NCBI GenBank assembly: GCA_013695335.1
Contig: JACDAR010000305.1
Coordinates: 1 to 8,037, forward strand
Length of the DNA: 8,037 nt
Reading direction: 5' to 3'
From: Rubrobacter sp.
GTDB lineage: Bacteria > Actinomycetota > Rubrobacteria > Rubrobacterales > Rubrobacteraceae
The notes beneath the pieces are model-generated. The model was not told where the DNA came from and made no database searches. It worked only from the letters and a program-made list of their open reading frames with translations. Positions 1 to 6,608 of this stretch are shown piece by piece (position 1 is the first letter of the stretch; every line of letters starts with the position of its first letter). Position numbers and translations under genes: made by a program.

Positions 1-537
1 GCGCTCTTCATGCTCAAGAGAGGCAGGGTGCGCATATACAAGGTGACCCCGGACGGGTGGGAGTTCACGCTCGCCATGGTGGAGGCCGGGACGATGTTCG
101 GGGAGATGTCGCTCACCGCGCAGCGGACGAGGGAGGCGTACGCGGAGGCTACCGAGCCTTCCGATATCTGTGTCTTGAGACGCGAGGATTTAGAGCGGAT
201 CGTGAGGGCCAACCCGGACGTCGGCCTCGAAATGATGCGCGTCCTTAGCGAGCGGCTTCGGGCGTGCGAAGAGCGGCTGGAGGACATCGGTCTCAAGGAC
301 GTACCGGCGCGCCTGGCGAGCCTCGTCCTCCGACTCATCGCGCACGAAGGCGTCATGACGCCCGATGGACCAAGCATACCCACCCACTACACCCACTGGC
401 AGCTTGCCAGCATGATCGGCGCAAGCCGTGAGAGCGTCACCAGGGCCTTCACCAAGCTGCAAAGAGGCGGGGCCGTGAAGCTGAAGGATCGGCGCATCTA
501 TGTCCTTGACGCGGATGCCCTGGAGAGCATCAAGTGA
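1..537 (+). CDS. Crp/Fnr-family transcriptional regulator, 5'-truncated by the window edge
   Basis: This is the C-terminal part of a one-component regulator with a cyclic-nucleotide-type sensor domain followed by a winged-helix DNA-binding domain. The frame is open to base 1. The first ATG (position 10) falls inside a conserved beta strand (LFMLKRGRVRIYK), so it is not the real start; roughly 50 residues are missing. Numbering from that ATG, the sensor core carries FGEMSL (30-35), then RTREA (39-43). CRP has an Arg-Ser pair there for the cAMP phosphate, so this protein probably binds another ligand or none. A long dimerisation helix follows (about 68-112). The helix-turn-helix is at about 129-151 (HWQLASMIGASRESVTRAF), which matches the CRP recognition-helix pattern with E-S-V-T-R. 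The wing is at about 152-168. The family call is secure; target genes and ligand cannot be read from the sequence. Confidence 0.93.
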   Translation, partial: ALFMLKRGRVRIYKVTPDGWEFTLAMVEAGTMFGEMSLTAQRTREAYAEATEPSDICVLRREDLERIVRANPDVGLEMMRVLSERLRACEERLEDIGLKDVPARLASLVLRLIAHEGVMTPDGPSIPTHYTHWQLASMIGASRESVTRAFTKLQRGGAVKLKDRRIYVLDADALESIK

Positions 538-547
538 GAGGCTACAA

Positions 548-614
548 CTCCGGCGGTTCTCGGGAACTCTCCGGCGGACTTCCGAGAACCAGACACCTGC
601 GGACTTCCGGGAAA
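548..614. repeat. Three imperfect direct repeats downstream of the Crp gene
   Basis: The unit CTCCGGCGG occurs at 548-556 and 569-577, and GCGGACTTCCG occurs at 574-584 and 599-609, giving three degenerate copies spaced 21-25 bp apart. Within them GGTTCTCGG (555-563) and CCGAGAACC (582-590) form a perfect 9-bp inverted repeat around an 18-nt loop. No T-run follows, so this is not a standard terminator. It could be a weak transcript end for the regulator gene or simple GC-rich drift. The rest of the 538-688 gap shows nothing else convincing until the palindrome at 676. Confidence 0.4.
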
Positions 615-675
615 GCGCCACCTCCGATCCAGCAGGTTCGAGGCTCCGTCCGGCTAGATTTTCGGGGATCGGGCA

Positions 676-690
676 ATACAAAAATTGTAT
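676..690. promoter_or_regulatory. 15-bp palindrome over the start codon of the 689 gene
   Basis: ATACAA-AAA-TTGTAT is a perfect 6-bp inverted repeat with a 3-bp centre. It stands out as AT-rich in GC-rich surroundings. Its right arm ends in the AT of the proposed ATG at 689. It could be an operator, or overlap a -10 element (TACAAA at 677-682) of a nearly leaderless transcript. No convincing -35 box is visible. Confidence 0.35.
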
Positions 691-979
691 GATTCTCTAC
701 GCCGCGACGAACGATATCCTGATGCTAGCCGTCCAAACCTCCATCCCCGGGGCGCCCTTGCTCTTCTTACTCCTCCTTCTCCTGGCTGTCGGGGCCTTCG
801 TGTTGCTCTTCCGTTTCTATGGCGGAGGACGTAGCGGGCACAGCGGTGGGCACGGAGGATTTCACCTGGACGACGACAATGACGGCGGATGGTTTGGTGG
901 CGGCAGCGATAACGATGGTGGATGGTTCGATAGTGGGAGCGACAACGACGGCGGCGGTGAGGATGGAGGCAGCGACTAG
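689..979 (+). CDS. Small single-pass membrane protein with an Asp/Gly repeat tail
   Basis: This 96-aa protein has no family I recognise. A short N-terminal stretch is followed by one strong membrane segment at about residues 22-44, made largely of Leu, Val and Phe. After the membrane come a His/Gly linker (GGHGGFH) and a tail with three 11-residue repeats: DNDGGWFGGGS (63-73), DNDGGWFDSGS (74-84) and DNDGGGEDGGS (85-95). D61-D62-D63-N64-D65-G66 fits a DxDxDG calcium-loop pattern, but with one such match calcium binding is only a guess. The ATG at 689 was chosen because it precedes the membrane segment; ATG 722 is an alternative. Neither has a clear Shine-Dalgarno sequence, which is the main doubt. 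It lies 39 bp upstream of another Gly-rich membrane protein gene, so the two are probably co-transcribed and related in role. Confidence 0.6.
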   Translation: MILYAATNDILMLAVQTSIPGAPLLFLLLLLLAVGAFVLLFRFYGGGRSGHSGGHGGFHLDDDNDGGWFGGGSDNDGGWFDSGSDNDGGGEDGGSD

Positions 980-1018
980 CCGGGGCTGCCGAGCCGGAGG
1001 CGGTGGGGAGTCTGACGT

Positions 1019-1355
1019 ATGACCCGCAACGCGGTGCGAGCCGTGATCTTCCGCCCTCACTTTGCTGGGGGCTTTCCTGCTGGTCGGATTGCTAACGAAC
1101 GCGAAAGCGCCGGTTTGGCTCATCTGCGTCTTGGCGCTCGCGTTCACTTGCGTGATGTACTTGCTGCACGGTGGGCGCGCGACGACCACGCGCCGCCAGG
1201 GCCGTCGAGCCGGAAGCGGAGCCGGCGGATACTTCGTAGGAAGTAGCGATGGTGGGCACCACGGTGGAGGTCACGACTCCGGCGGTGGTTGGTCCGGAGG
1301 CTGGGGAGACGGTGGCGGGAGAGGAGGCGGTGACGGCGGAGGTGGAGGGTTCTAA
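1019..1355 (+). pseudogene. Small Gly-rich membrane protein, apparently split by a +1 frameshift near 1051
   Basis: ATG 1019 has an excellent Shine-Dalgarno (GGGGAG, 1005-1010, 8-bp spacing) and begins MTRNAVRAVIF, but this frame then loses all membrane character. The frame offset by one base carries a strongly hydrophobic protein to the stop at 1353-1355. In that frame the only start is a TTG at 1062, which has no ribosome site and lies in the middle of a membrane helix. Dropping one base in the run at 1050-1056 joins the halves as AVRAVIF-ALTLLGAFLLVGLL. The joined product is 111 aa with two membrane segments and a tail rich in Gly, Trp, His and Asp (about 65-111). It could be a real mutation, a sequencing error or, less likely, programmed shifting. 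The function is unknown. The tail resembles that of the preceding gene. Its stop is 5 bp from the end of the convergent lysR. Confidence 0.6.
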
Positions 1356-1360
1356 TCCTC

Positions 1361-2320
1361 TCAAGTAAACAGGTCTATCAACTGGAGGTTTTCGAACTCG
1401 GCGGCCAATGCCGGGGATAGCTCCGCGCCCTCGCGCGTCTCACCCAGAGTGCTCGCCAGGTCCAGGAACGCGGCAACGGGACCTGTGGGACGAACGTCCC
1501 GGCGCTTGAGGGCGACGATGGAGCGGCTCAGGGCCGGACCTCCCTGAACCGGAATCAGGACGAGGTTCCCGGAACCCACGCTTCGCACCACGGCGGTGCG
1601 CGGCAGGAACGCGACGCCGAGATGATGTTCGACCATCCGCTTGGCCGCCTCTATGTTGTCCACCTCAAGCGTCCTGAACTCCCTGATGCCAGCGTCCCGC
1701 AGCAGCGCCCGCGTCTGCTCCGTGTAGCTCGAGTCGTTGTCGAAGAGGATCACCTGTTCTTTGCCAACCTCGGCCAGGTTCGCAGCCCCTTCCTCAGTGA
1801 ACCGGTGACCAGGGTCCACCACCAGTACCAACTCGTCCTCGTAAAGCGGCAAACTCTCGACCTCGGGATGGGTCATCGCCTTCGTCAACCCGAGCTGCAC
1901 GACTTCCCCAAGTACCATGCCCAGAATATCCTCGGAATGCCCGGTGCGGACGGATACCGATACCTGCGGAAATGCCGCCACGAATCGCTCCAGCAAACCT
2001 GGCAAAGCATAGGTCCCCACGCCGGGCGAAGCCCCAAGCGCCAGCCGTCCGCCCGAACCTCCCCGCAGCTCCGCCAGCCTCCGCTTCCCCTCGGAAATGC
2101 TCACCACACACCGCTCCGCAAATGGCAGAAACTCGCGGCCAGCCTCCGTCAGCCGCATGCCCCGGCTCGTCCTTACGAACAACGCTTCCCCTACCTCTTC
2201 TTCGAGCGACTTCAGCCGCGCAGTCAACGTCGGCTGCGTCAAGAACATCTCTTCCGAAGCCCGGCTTACGTTCCCGAGTCGGGCCACGGCCAGAAAACAC
2301 TCGATCTGTCGAAATAGCAT
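1361..2320 (-). CDS. LysR-type transcriptional regulator
   Basis: This 319-aa protein is the usual LTTR length. The winged helix-turn-helix is at residues 1-65, with the core NVSRASEEMFLTQPTLTARL (17-36) and then LE..VG.ALFVR. A linker helix follows (about 66-90). The periplasmic-binding-protein-like effector domain runs from about 91 to 295, starting GRLALGASPGVGTYALP and including the typical second-lobe segment VEHHLGVAFLPRTAV (230-244). The final 24 residues are a non-conserved tail. ATG 2318-2320 has an AGGGAG ribosome site four bases upstream. The gene is divergent from the 2517 gene and aceB across an AT-rich gap, the classic arrangement in which an LTTR controls itself and its divergent neighbours. 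A role in glyoxylate-bypass control is therefore plausible. The inducer is unknown. Confidence 0.93.
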   Translation of the reverse strand: MLFRQIECFLAVARLGNVSRASEEMFLTQPTLTARLKSLEEEVGEALFVRTSRGMRLTEAGREFLPFAERCVVSISEGKRRLAELRGGSGGRLALGASPGVGTYALPGLLERFVAAFPQVSVSVRTGHSEDILGMVLGEVVQLGLTKAMTHPEVESLPLYEDELVLVVDPGHRFTEEGAANLAEVGKEQVILFDNDSSYTEQTRALLRDAGIREFRTLEVDNIEAAKRMVEHHLGVAFLPRTAVVRSVGSGNLVLIPVQGGPALSRSIVALKRRDVRPTGPVAAFLDLASTLGETREGAELSPALAAEFENLQLIDLFT

Positions 2321-2352
2321 TTCGCTCCCTGTGGTCGCTAAGGCTTTATGTG

Positions 2353-2410
2353 TCAGGTTTCAGCCATCAGGTTCTTGCTGACGGCTGATGCCTGTGGCCT
2401 GAAACCTTTT
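2353..2410. repeat. Nested hairpin repeat (REP-like), possibly terminator-like on the + strand
   Basis: AGGTTTCAG (2355-2363) pairs perfectly with CTGAAACCT (2399-2407). Inside, CAGCCATCAG (2361-2370) pairs with CTGACGGCTG (2378-2387) with one G-T wobble around a 7-nt loop. A T-run follows at 2407-2411, so on the + strand it looks like an intrinsic terminator, yet no + gene ends just upstream. On the - strand it would sit in the lysR leader. A 19-bp partial copy lies after aceA (5965-5983, 16 of 19 identical), which favours a dispersed intergenic repeat over a gene-specific terminator. Confidence 0.6.
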
Positions 2411-2500
2411 TATAAATTTTCTCTATAACATCAATATAAACTTATGATTGGATTTATAACAGGGGGCCGGTTAACGTTCCGTTTACGTTGGGGGCGAGCA
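2411..2500. promoter_or_regulatory. AT-rich divergent control region between lysR and the 2517-aceB genes
   Basis: The stretch from 2408 to 2460 is strikingly AT-rich. It holds several short inverted repeats: TTATA (2410-2414) with TATAA (2424-2428), ATAA-AC-TTAT (2436-2445), and TATAAA (2435-2440) with TTTATA (2453-2458). Such dyads, with T-N11-A-like spacing possible, are what LTTR sites look like, although AT richness makes chance dyads likely. A weak + strand promoter may be TTGGAT (2449-2454), 17 bp, TAACGT (2472-2477). TTAACGTT (2471-2478) and TTTACGTT (2482-2489) form a direct repeat 11 bp apart, about one helical turn. Confidence 0.45.
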
Positions 2501-2516
2501 GGAAAGGAAGTGGGCA

Positions 2517-2720
2517 ATGATCCCGGTTCAGTACAGGGACTCTCAGACCGAGGAGATCCTCGATAGGCGCTACGAAGAGTGCGCCCCGCGGATGGGAGAG
2601 CGGGTTCAGATAGGTTTCGTCGAGTACCAGGTTCTCTTCCGGTGGCGGTGCGTTCCTACCTCGTGCATCGTGTACGTGAGACGGGTTCCGGCCGAGGTTC
2701 GTGTCCAGGCCGCTGCCTAG
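2517..2720 (+). CDS. Small protein of unknown function upstream of aceB
   Basis: This 67-aa protein matches no family I recognise. It has a good ribosome site (AGGAAG, 2505-2510, 6-bp spacing before ATG 2517), which is the main support for it being real. It has no membrane segment or signal peptide. The N-terminal third is charged (RDSQTEEILDRRYEE), and the rest alternates hydrophobic and charged residues in a beta-strand-like pattern (RVQIGFVEYQVLFRW, then SCIVYVRRVPAEVRV). Cysteines are at 22, 45 and 50. The fold could be a small beta barrel or a zinc-free binding domain; this is speculation. It lies 82 bp upstream of aceB on the same strand, with no clear terminator between them. It is likely on the same transcript and under the same divergent control region as lysR. 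Confidence 0.62.
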   Translation: MIPVQYRDSQTEEILDRRYEECAPRMGERVQIGFVEYQVLFRWRCVPTSCIVYVRRVPAEVRVQAAA

Positions 2721-2783
2721 TTTCAGCGGGCTCCAAGCGTCGGCTGCTACGGCTTGCTAGAGTAACTTTCATCTAGCAGCGGC
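2709..2783 (+). promoter_or_regulatory. Competing hairpins in the leader just before aceB
   Basis: One segment (2772-2783) can pair with three upstream partners: GCCGCTGC (2709-2716) with GCAGCGGC (2776-2783), GCTGCTA (2743-2749) with TAGCAGC (2774-2780), and TGCTAGA (2755-2761) with TCTAGCA (2772-2778). All three pairings are perfect, mutually exclusive, and end just 5' of the aceB ribosome site (AAGGAG, 2787-2792). The first arm overlaps the last codons of the 67-aa gene. This could couple translation of the small gene to aceB, or be coincidence in repetitive sequence. Confidence 0.35.
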
Positions 2784-2802
2784 AGGAAGGAGCCTGAGAA
2801 AC

Positions 2803-4407
<1,605 letters not shown>

Positions 4408-4435
4408 AGGGGCGTATTTCGTACGGCATCCACAC

Positions 4436-4472
4436 AAAGGCGGACGGTTCCGGGGAAAGGCCGTCCGCCTTT
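4436..4472 (+). terminator. Hairpin terminator after aceB
   Basis: AAAGGCGGACGG (4436-4447) pairs perfectly over 12 bp with CCGTCCGCCTTT (4461-4472) around a 13-nt loop. It begins 28 bp after the aceB stop. The T tract is short (TTTCTC), so strength rests on the very stable GC stem. It should insulate aceA from aceB read-through. Confidence 0.82.
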
Positions 4473-4511
4473 CTCATACCCGAAAACAGGCACGGAGTGC
4501 CCAGTCTCGAC

Positions 4512-4540
4512 TTGACACGCCCCGAAAACGTATTCAGAAT
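4512..4540 (+). promoter_or_regulatory. Sigma-70-type promoter of aceA
   Basis: A perfect TTGACA -35 box (4512-4517) is followed after 17 bp by CAGAAT (4535-4540, 4 of 6 to TATAAT). Transcription would start near 4547, giving a leader of about 68 nt that contains the 4557-4583 inverted repeat. Upstream are a small perfect hairpin GGCAC-GGA-GTGCC (4489-4501) and the 9-mer CCCGAAAAC at 4479-4487, repeated at 4521-4529 inside the promoter spacer, 42 bp apart. Confidence 0.68.
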
Positions 4541-4556
4541 GGTTAGATACAAAACA

Positions 4557-4583
4557 CACGTATATACATAACAGATATACGTG
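4557..4583. promoter_or_regulatory. Perfect 9-bp inverted repeat, candidate aceA operator
   Basis: CACGTATAT (4557-4565) and ATATACGTG (4575-4583) are exact reverse complements separated by 9 bp, so the half-site centres are 18 bp apart, consistent with a dimeric regulator. It lies just downstream of the predicted start site, the position expected for a repressor. The spacing does not fit a CRP site (TGTGA-N6-TCACA). A cruciform or leader hairpin is possible. The ribosome site AAGGAG is at 4602-4607. Confidence 0.6.
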
Positions 4584-4614
4584 ACGGGGAAGTTGTCTTG
4601 AAAGGAGCATCTGG

Positions 4615-5961
4615 ATGTTGAACGGGAAGAATGGTTCCGGGGTGGAGGAGGAGATCTCGCGCGGCTGGGAAGGTGAGCGCTGGGCTGGTATCGAGCGTCC
4701 GTATAGTGCGGAGGACGTGGCGCGGTTGCGGGGGTCCGTGAGGATCGAGCACACGCTCGCGCGGCTTGGGGCGGAGAGGCTGTGGCGTTTGATGCACGAG
4801 CGGCCTTTCGTGCGGTCGCTGGGGGCCATGACGGGCAATCAGGCCGTGCAGCAGGTCAAGGCAGGGCTTGAGTCCATCTACCTGAGCGGGTGGCAGGTTG
4901 CGGCCGACGCCAACCTCGCGGGGCAGACGTACCCGGATCAGAGCCTGTATCCGGTCAGCAGCGGGCCTGAGCTGGTGAAGCGGATCAACCGTGCTTTGCA
5001 GCGCGCCGACCAGATCCACCACGCCGAAGGGCAGAACGGTATCAACTGGTTCGCGCCAATCCTGGCGGACTGCGAGGCCGGGTTCGGCGGCGCGTTGAAC
5101 GCCTTCGAGTTGACGAAGGCAATGATCGAGGCCGGGGCGGCGGGTGTCCACTTCGAGGACCAGCTTTCTAGCGAGAAGAAGTGCGGGCACATGGGAGGCA
5201 AGGTTCTCCTGCCGACCGCGCAGGGCGTGAGGACGCTCATCTCGGCGAGGCTGGCGGCGGACGTGCTCGACGTGCCGACGGTCATTGTGGCGCGCACCGA
5301 CGGGGACGCGGCCAACCTCATAACCACGGACGTTGACCCGGTTGACGAGCAGTTCCTTACCGGGGAGCGGACGATGGAGGGCTTCTACCGCACGAAGGCG
5401 AGCATCGAGCAGGCCATAGCGCGTGGGTTGGCGTACGCGCCCTTCGCGGACGTGGTGTGGTGCGAGACCTCGACGCCCGACATAGGGGAGGCGCGGGAGT
5501 TCGCCGAGGCGATCCACGAGAAGTTCCCTGGAAAACTGCTCGCGTACAACTGCTCGCCTTCCTTCAACTGGAGGAAATACCTCGGCGACGAGGAGAGCGC
5601 CACCTTCCAGGAGAGGCTCGGCGAGATGGGCTACAAGTATCAGTTCGTTACGCTGGCCGGGTTCCACTCGCTCAACTACTCGATGTTCGACCTCGCCCGC
5701 CGGTACAACGAATCGGGCATGGCCGCCTACGTCGAGCTGCAGCAGGCAGAGTTCGACGCCGAGCAGTATGGCTATACGGCAACCCGGCACCAGCGCGAGG
5801 CCGGTGCCGGTTACTTCGACGAGGTCGCCCAGGTCGTCGCTGGTGGCATGGCATCCACCACGGCCCTCACCGGCTCGACCGAAGAGGCACAGTTCGAGAC
5901 CGCAGAGAGTCCGGTCACCGGACTGCCAGGTTCCACGGAGAACGAGCAGTTCGTTCGGTAG
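4615..5961 (+). CDS. aceA: Isocitrate lyase with duplicated C-terminal lid motif
   Basis: This enzyme splits isocitrate into succinate and glyoxylate, the first step of the glyoxylate bypass, in the cytosol as a tetramer. It closely resembles actinobacterial ICL1-type enzymes. Recognised motifs are SGWQVAADANLAGQTYPDQS (91-110), the metal-binding ILADCEAGFGGALN (149-162, Asp152), the signature EKKCGHMGGKVL (187-198) with catalytic Cys190 and His192, VARTDGDAANLITTDVD (225-241, Arg227), YNCSPSFNW (311-319), TLAGFHSLNYSMFDLA (346-361) and ATRHQREAGAGYFD (389-402). ATG 4615 has AAGGAG seven bases upstream. The length of 448 aa exceeds the usual 428-434 because of the tail. The normal C-terminus TALTGSTEEAQF (416-427) is followed by a diverged second copy, TGLPGSTENEQF (435-446). 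In known structures this terminal segment closes over the neighbouring subunit's active site. Its own promoter and operator-like repeat lie upstream. No terminator is obvious downstream. Confidence 0.98.
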   Translation: MLNGKNGSGVEEEISRGWEGERWAGIERPYSAEDVARLRGSVRIEHTLARLGAERLWRLMHERPFVRSLGAMTGNQAVQQVKAGLESIYLSGWQVAADANLAGQTYPDQSLYPVSSGPELVKRINRALQRADQIHHAEGQNGINWFAPILADCEAGFGGALNAFELTKAMIEAGAAGVHFEDQLSSEKKCGHMGGKVLLPTAQGVRTLISARLAADVLDVPTVIVARTDGDAANLITTDVDPVDEQFLTGERTMEGFYRTKASIEQAIARGLAYAPFADVVWCETSTPDIGEAREFAEAIHEKFPGKLLAYNCSPSFNWRKYLGDEESATFQERLGEMGYKYQFVTLAGFHSLNYSMFDLARRYNESGMAAYVELQQAEFDAEQYGYTATRHQREAGAGYFDEVAQVVAGGMASTTALTGSTEEAQFETAESPVTGLPGSTENEQFVR

Positions 5962-5964
5962 GCT

Positions 5965-5983
5965 TCAGGTTTCAGGCGTCAGG
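5965..5983. repeat. Partial copy of the intergenic repeat upstream of lysR
   Basis: TCAGGTTTCAGGCGTCAGG matches 2353-2371 at 16 of 19 bases, the three differences being clustered (GCG for CCA). Only the left half of the nested hairpin is present here. It starts four bases after the aceA stop codon. It supports a dispersed intergenic repeat family in this genome. Confidence 0.6.
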
Positions 5984-6180
5984 GACAGGGGAGAGGACCG
6001 CTGTGTGCGGGCAGGCGAAGGGGGTAGCGAGAAGCTGGAGGTAGCCGGGACGCCGGAGGGCCTTGCCGCTGGCGCCGGTTTCGAAGGGGAGCGGAGCGCT
6101 CAGCTCCTGGAAGACGAGGACCTTTCCGTGGCAACCGAGGACCCTTTATAGTCTCTCAAGGAGTCCGGTTCCGTCTCATA
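5984..6180. other. Intergenic stretch without a recognisable gene
   Basis: I see no gene with a start, ribosome site and family motifs on either strand. A direct repeat CGAGGACCTTT (6115-6125) recurs as CGAGGACCCTTT (6136-6147), and there is a 5-bp hairpin GGAGC-GCTCA-GCTCC (6093-6107). An open + frame over about 5990-6151 looks vaguely protein-like but has no start. It could be eroded mobile-element sequence belonging to the structure that follows. Confidence 0.4.
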
Positions 6181-6382
6181 GGGGCTGCTCGCTCAGGGCA
6201 GGCAGCACTGTTGCCGGGCGGCATGGGCGAGCGCATCGTTCTTGTGCCCGGCTCTCCCGGCTTCCGGGTCGCCGCGTGACCGTCCTGGTGGCCCATCGGT
6301 TTGCGGTACGTCTCCGTGGCGAGACCCTCGGACGGCGGTAAGTTCGACCACAAGAACCCCCGCTAGACGATGGGGGTGGTCG
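6181..6382 (+). mobile_element. Probable right-end remnant of an IS200/IS605-type element (omega-RNA-like)
   Basis: The sequence reading GGTAAGTTCGACCACAAGAA (6337-6356), followed at once by a C-run hairpin, resembles from memory the 3' ends of TnpB-associated guide RNAs next to IS605-family right ends. ACCCCC (6356-6361) pairs with GGGGGT (6372-6377), extended across a bulge by CGACCA (6345-6350) with TGGTCG (6377-6382). Upstream are more nested pairs: GTTCTTGTG (6238-6246) with CACAAGAAC (6349-6357), CCGTCC (6280-6285) with GGACGG (6330-6335), and GTCTC-CGTGGC-GAGAC (6310-6325). No tnpA or tnpB is present, so at most a remnant survives. Its right boundary lies about 20 bp from where the truncated acetyltransferase homology ends (near 6400), which fits an insertion into that gene. 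The left boundary is undefined. This call is inference. Confidence 0.42.
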
Positions 6383-6399
6383 GTTGGGTGACGTTGATG

Positions 6400-6608
6400 C
6401 GGTATGCAGCGGCCGACGGATATTACGGCGTCGCCGGGGCCGAGGAACAGGATCCGGAACCCCGCGAAATCGTCGAAAAGTCTTCCCCAGTGCGGCAGGT
6501 TGGCGTGGGTGAGGAACTCGGGCCACGCCCCACCATTCAGGAGGTGGACCCGCGCTTCGAGGTCCGGCCGCTGCTCCAGGCTCGTTACCTCGAACGGGGG
6601 CTATTCAT
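6400..6608 (-). pseudogene. Truncated, frameshifted acetyltransferase-like gene fragment
   Basis: On the - strand, 6594 down to about 6400 reads FEVTSLEQRPDLEARVHLL, then GGAWPEFL, HWGRLFDDFAGFRILFLGPGD and AVISVG.C.IP. This resembles, from memory, the N-terminal part of a GNAT-related family of roughly 250-270 aa that has the pattern W-P-x-F, HW..LF..FA, VGxxIP. The fragment lacks a usable start. ATG 6606-6608, overlapping the previous gene's stop by 8 nt, would give MNSPPFEVTSLE if the C5 run at 6596-6600 had one more C. As written that ATG runs into a stop after seven codons. Beyond about residue 65 the resemblance is lost and IS-like sequence begins. The gene is therefore both frameshifted and cut short. 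Family identity is moderate confidence. Confidence 0.5.

Noticed and set aside
190..681. Open - strand frame opposite the Crp-family gene
   Set aside because: It overlaps a convincing sensor-HTH protein and has no motif or ribosome site.
1622..2317. Open + strand frame within lysR
   Set aside because: It is antisense to a complete LysR protein with a clear ribosome site; its own translation is basic and motif-free.
4557..4583. CRP-type binding site
   Set aside because: The arms are 9 bp apart and do not match TGTGA-N6-TCACA, so a generic operator is the safer call.
4543..5790. Long open frame (415 codons) antisense to aceA
   Set aside because: It is a shadow of isocitrate lyase, with Arg/Leu/Pro-rich low-information translation and no motifs.
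5990..6151. + strand open stretch after aceA with a protein-like look
   Set aside because: It has no start codon or ribosome site of its own; the frame enters from within aceA in a different register.
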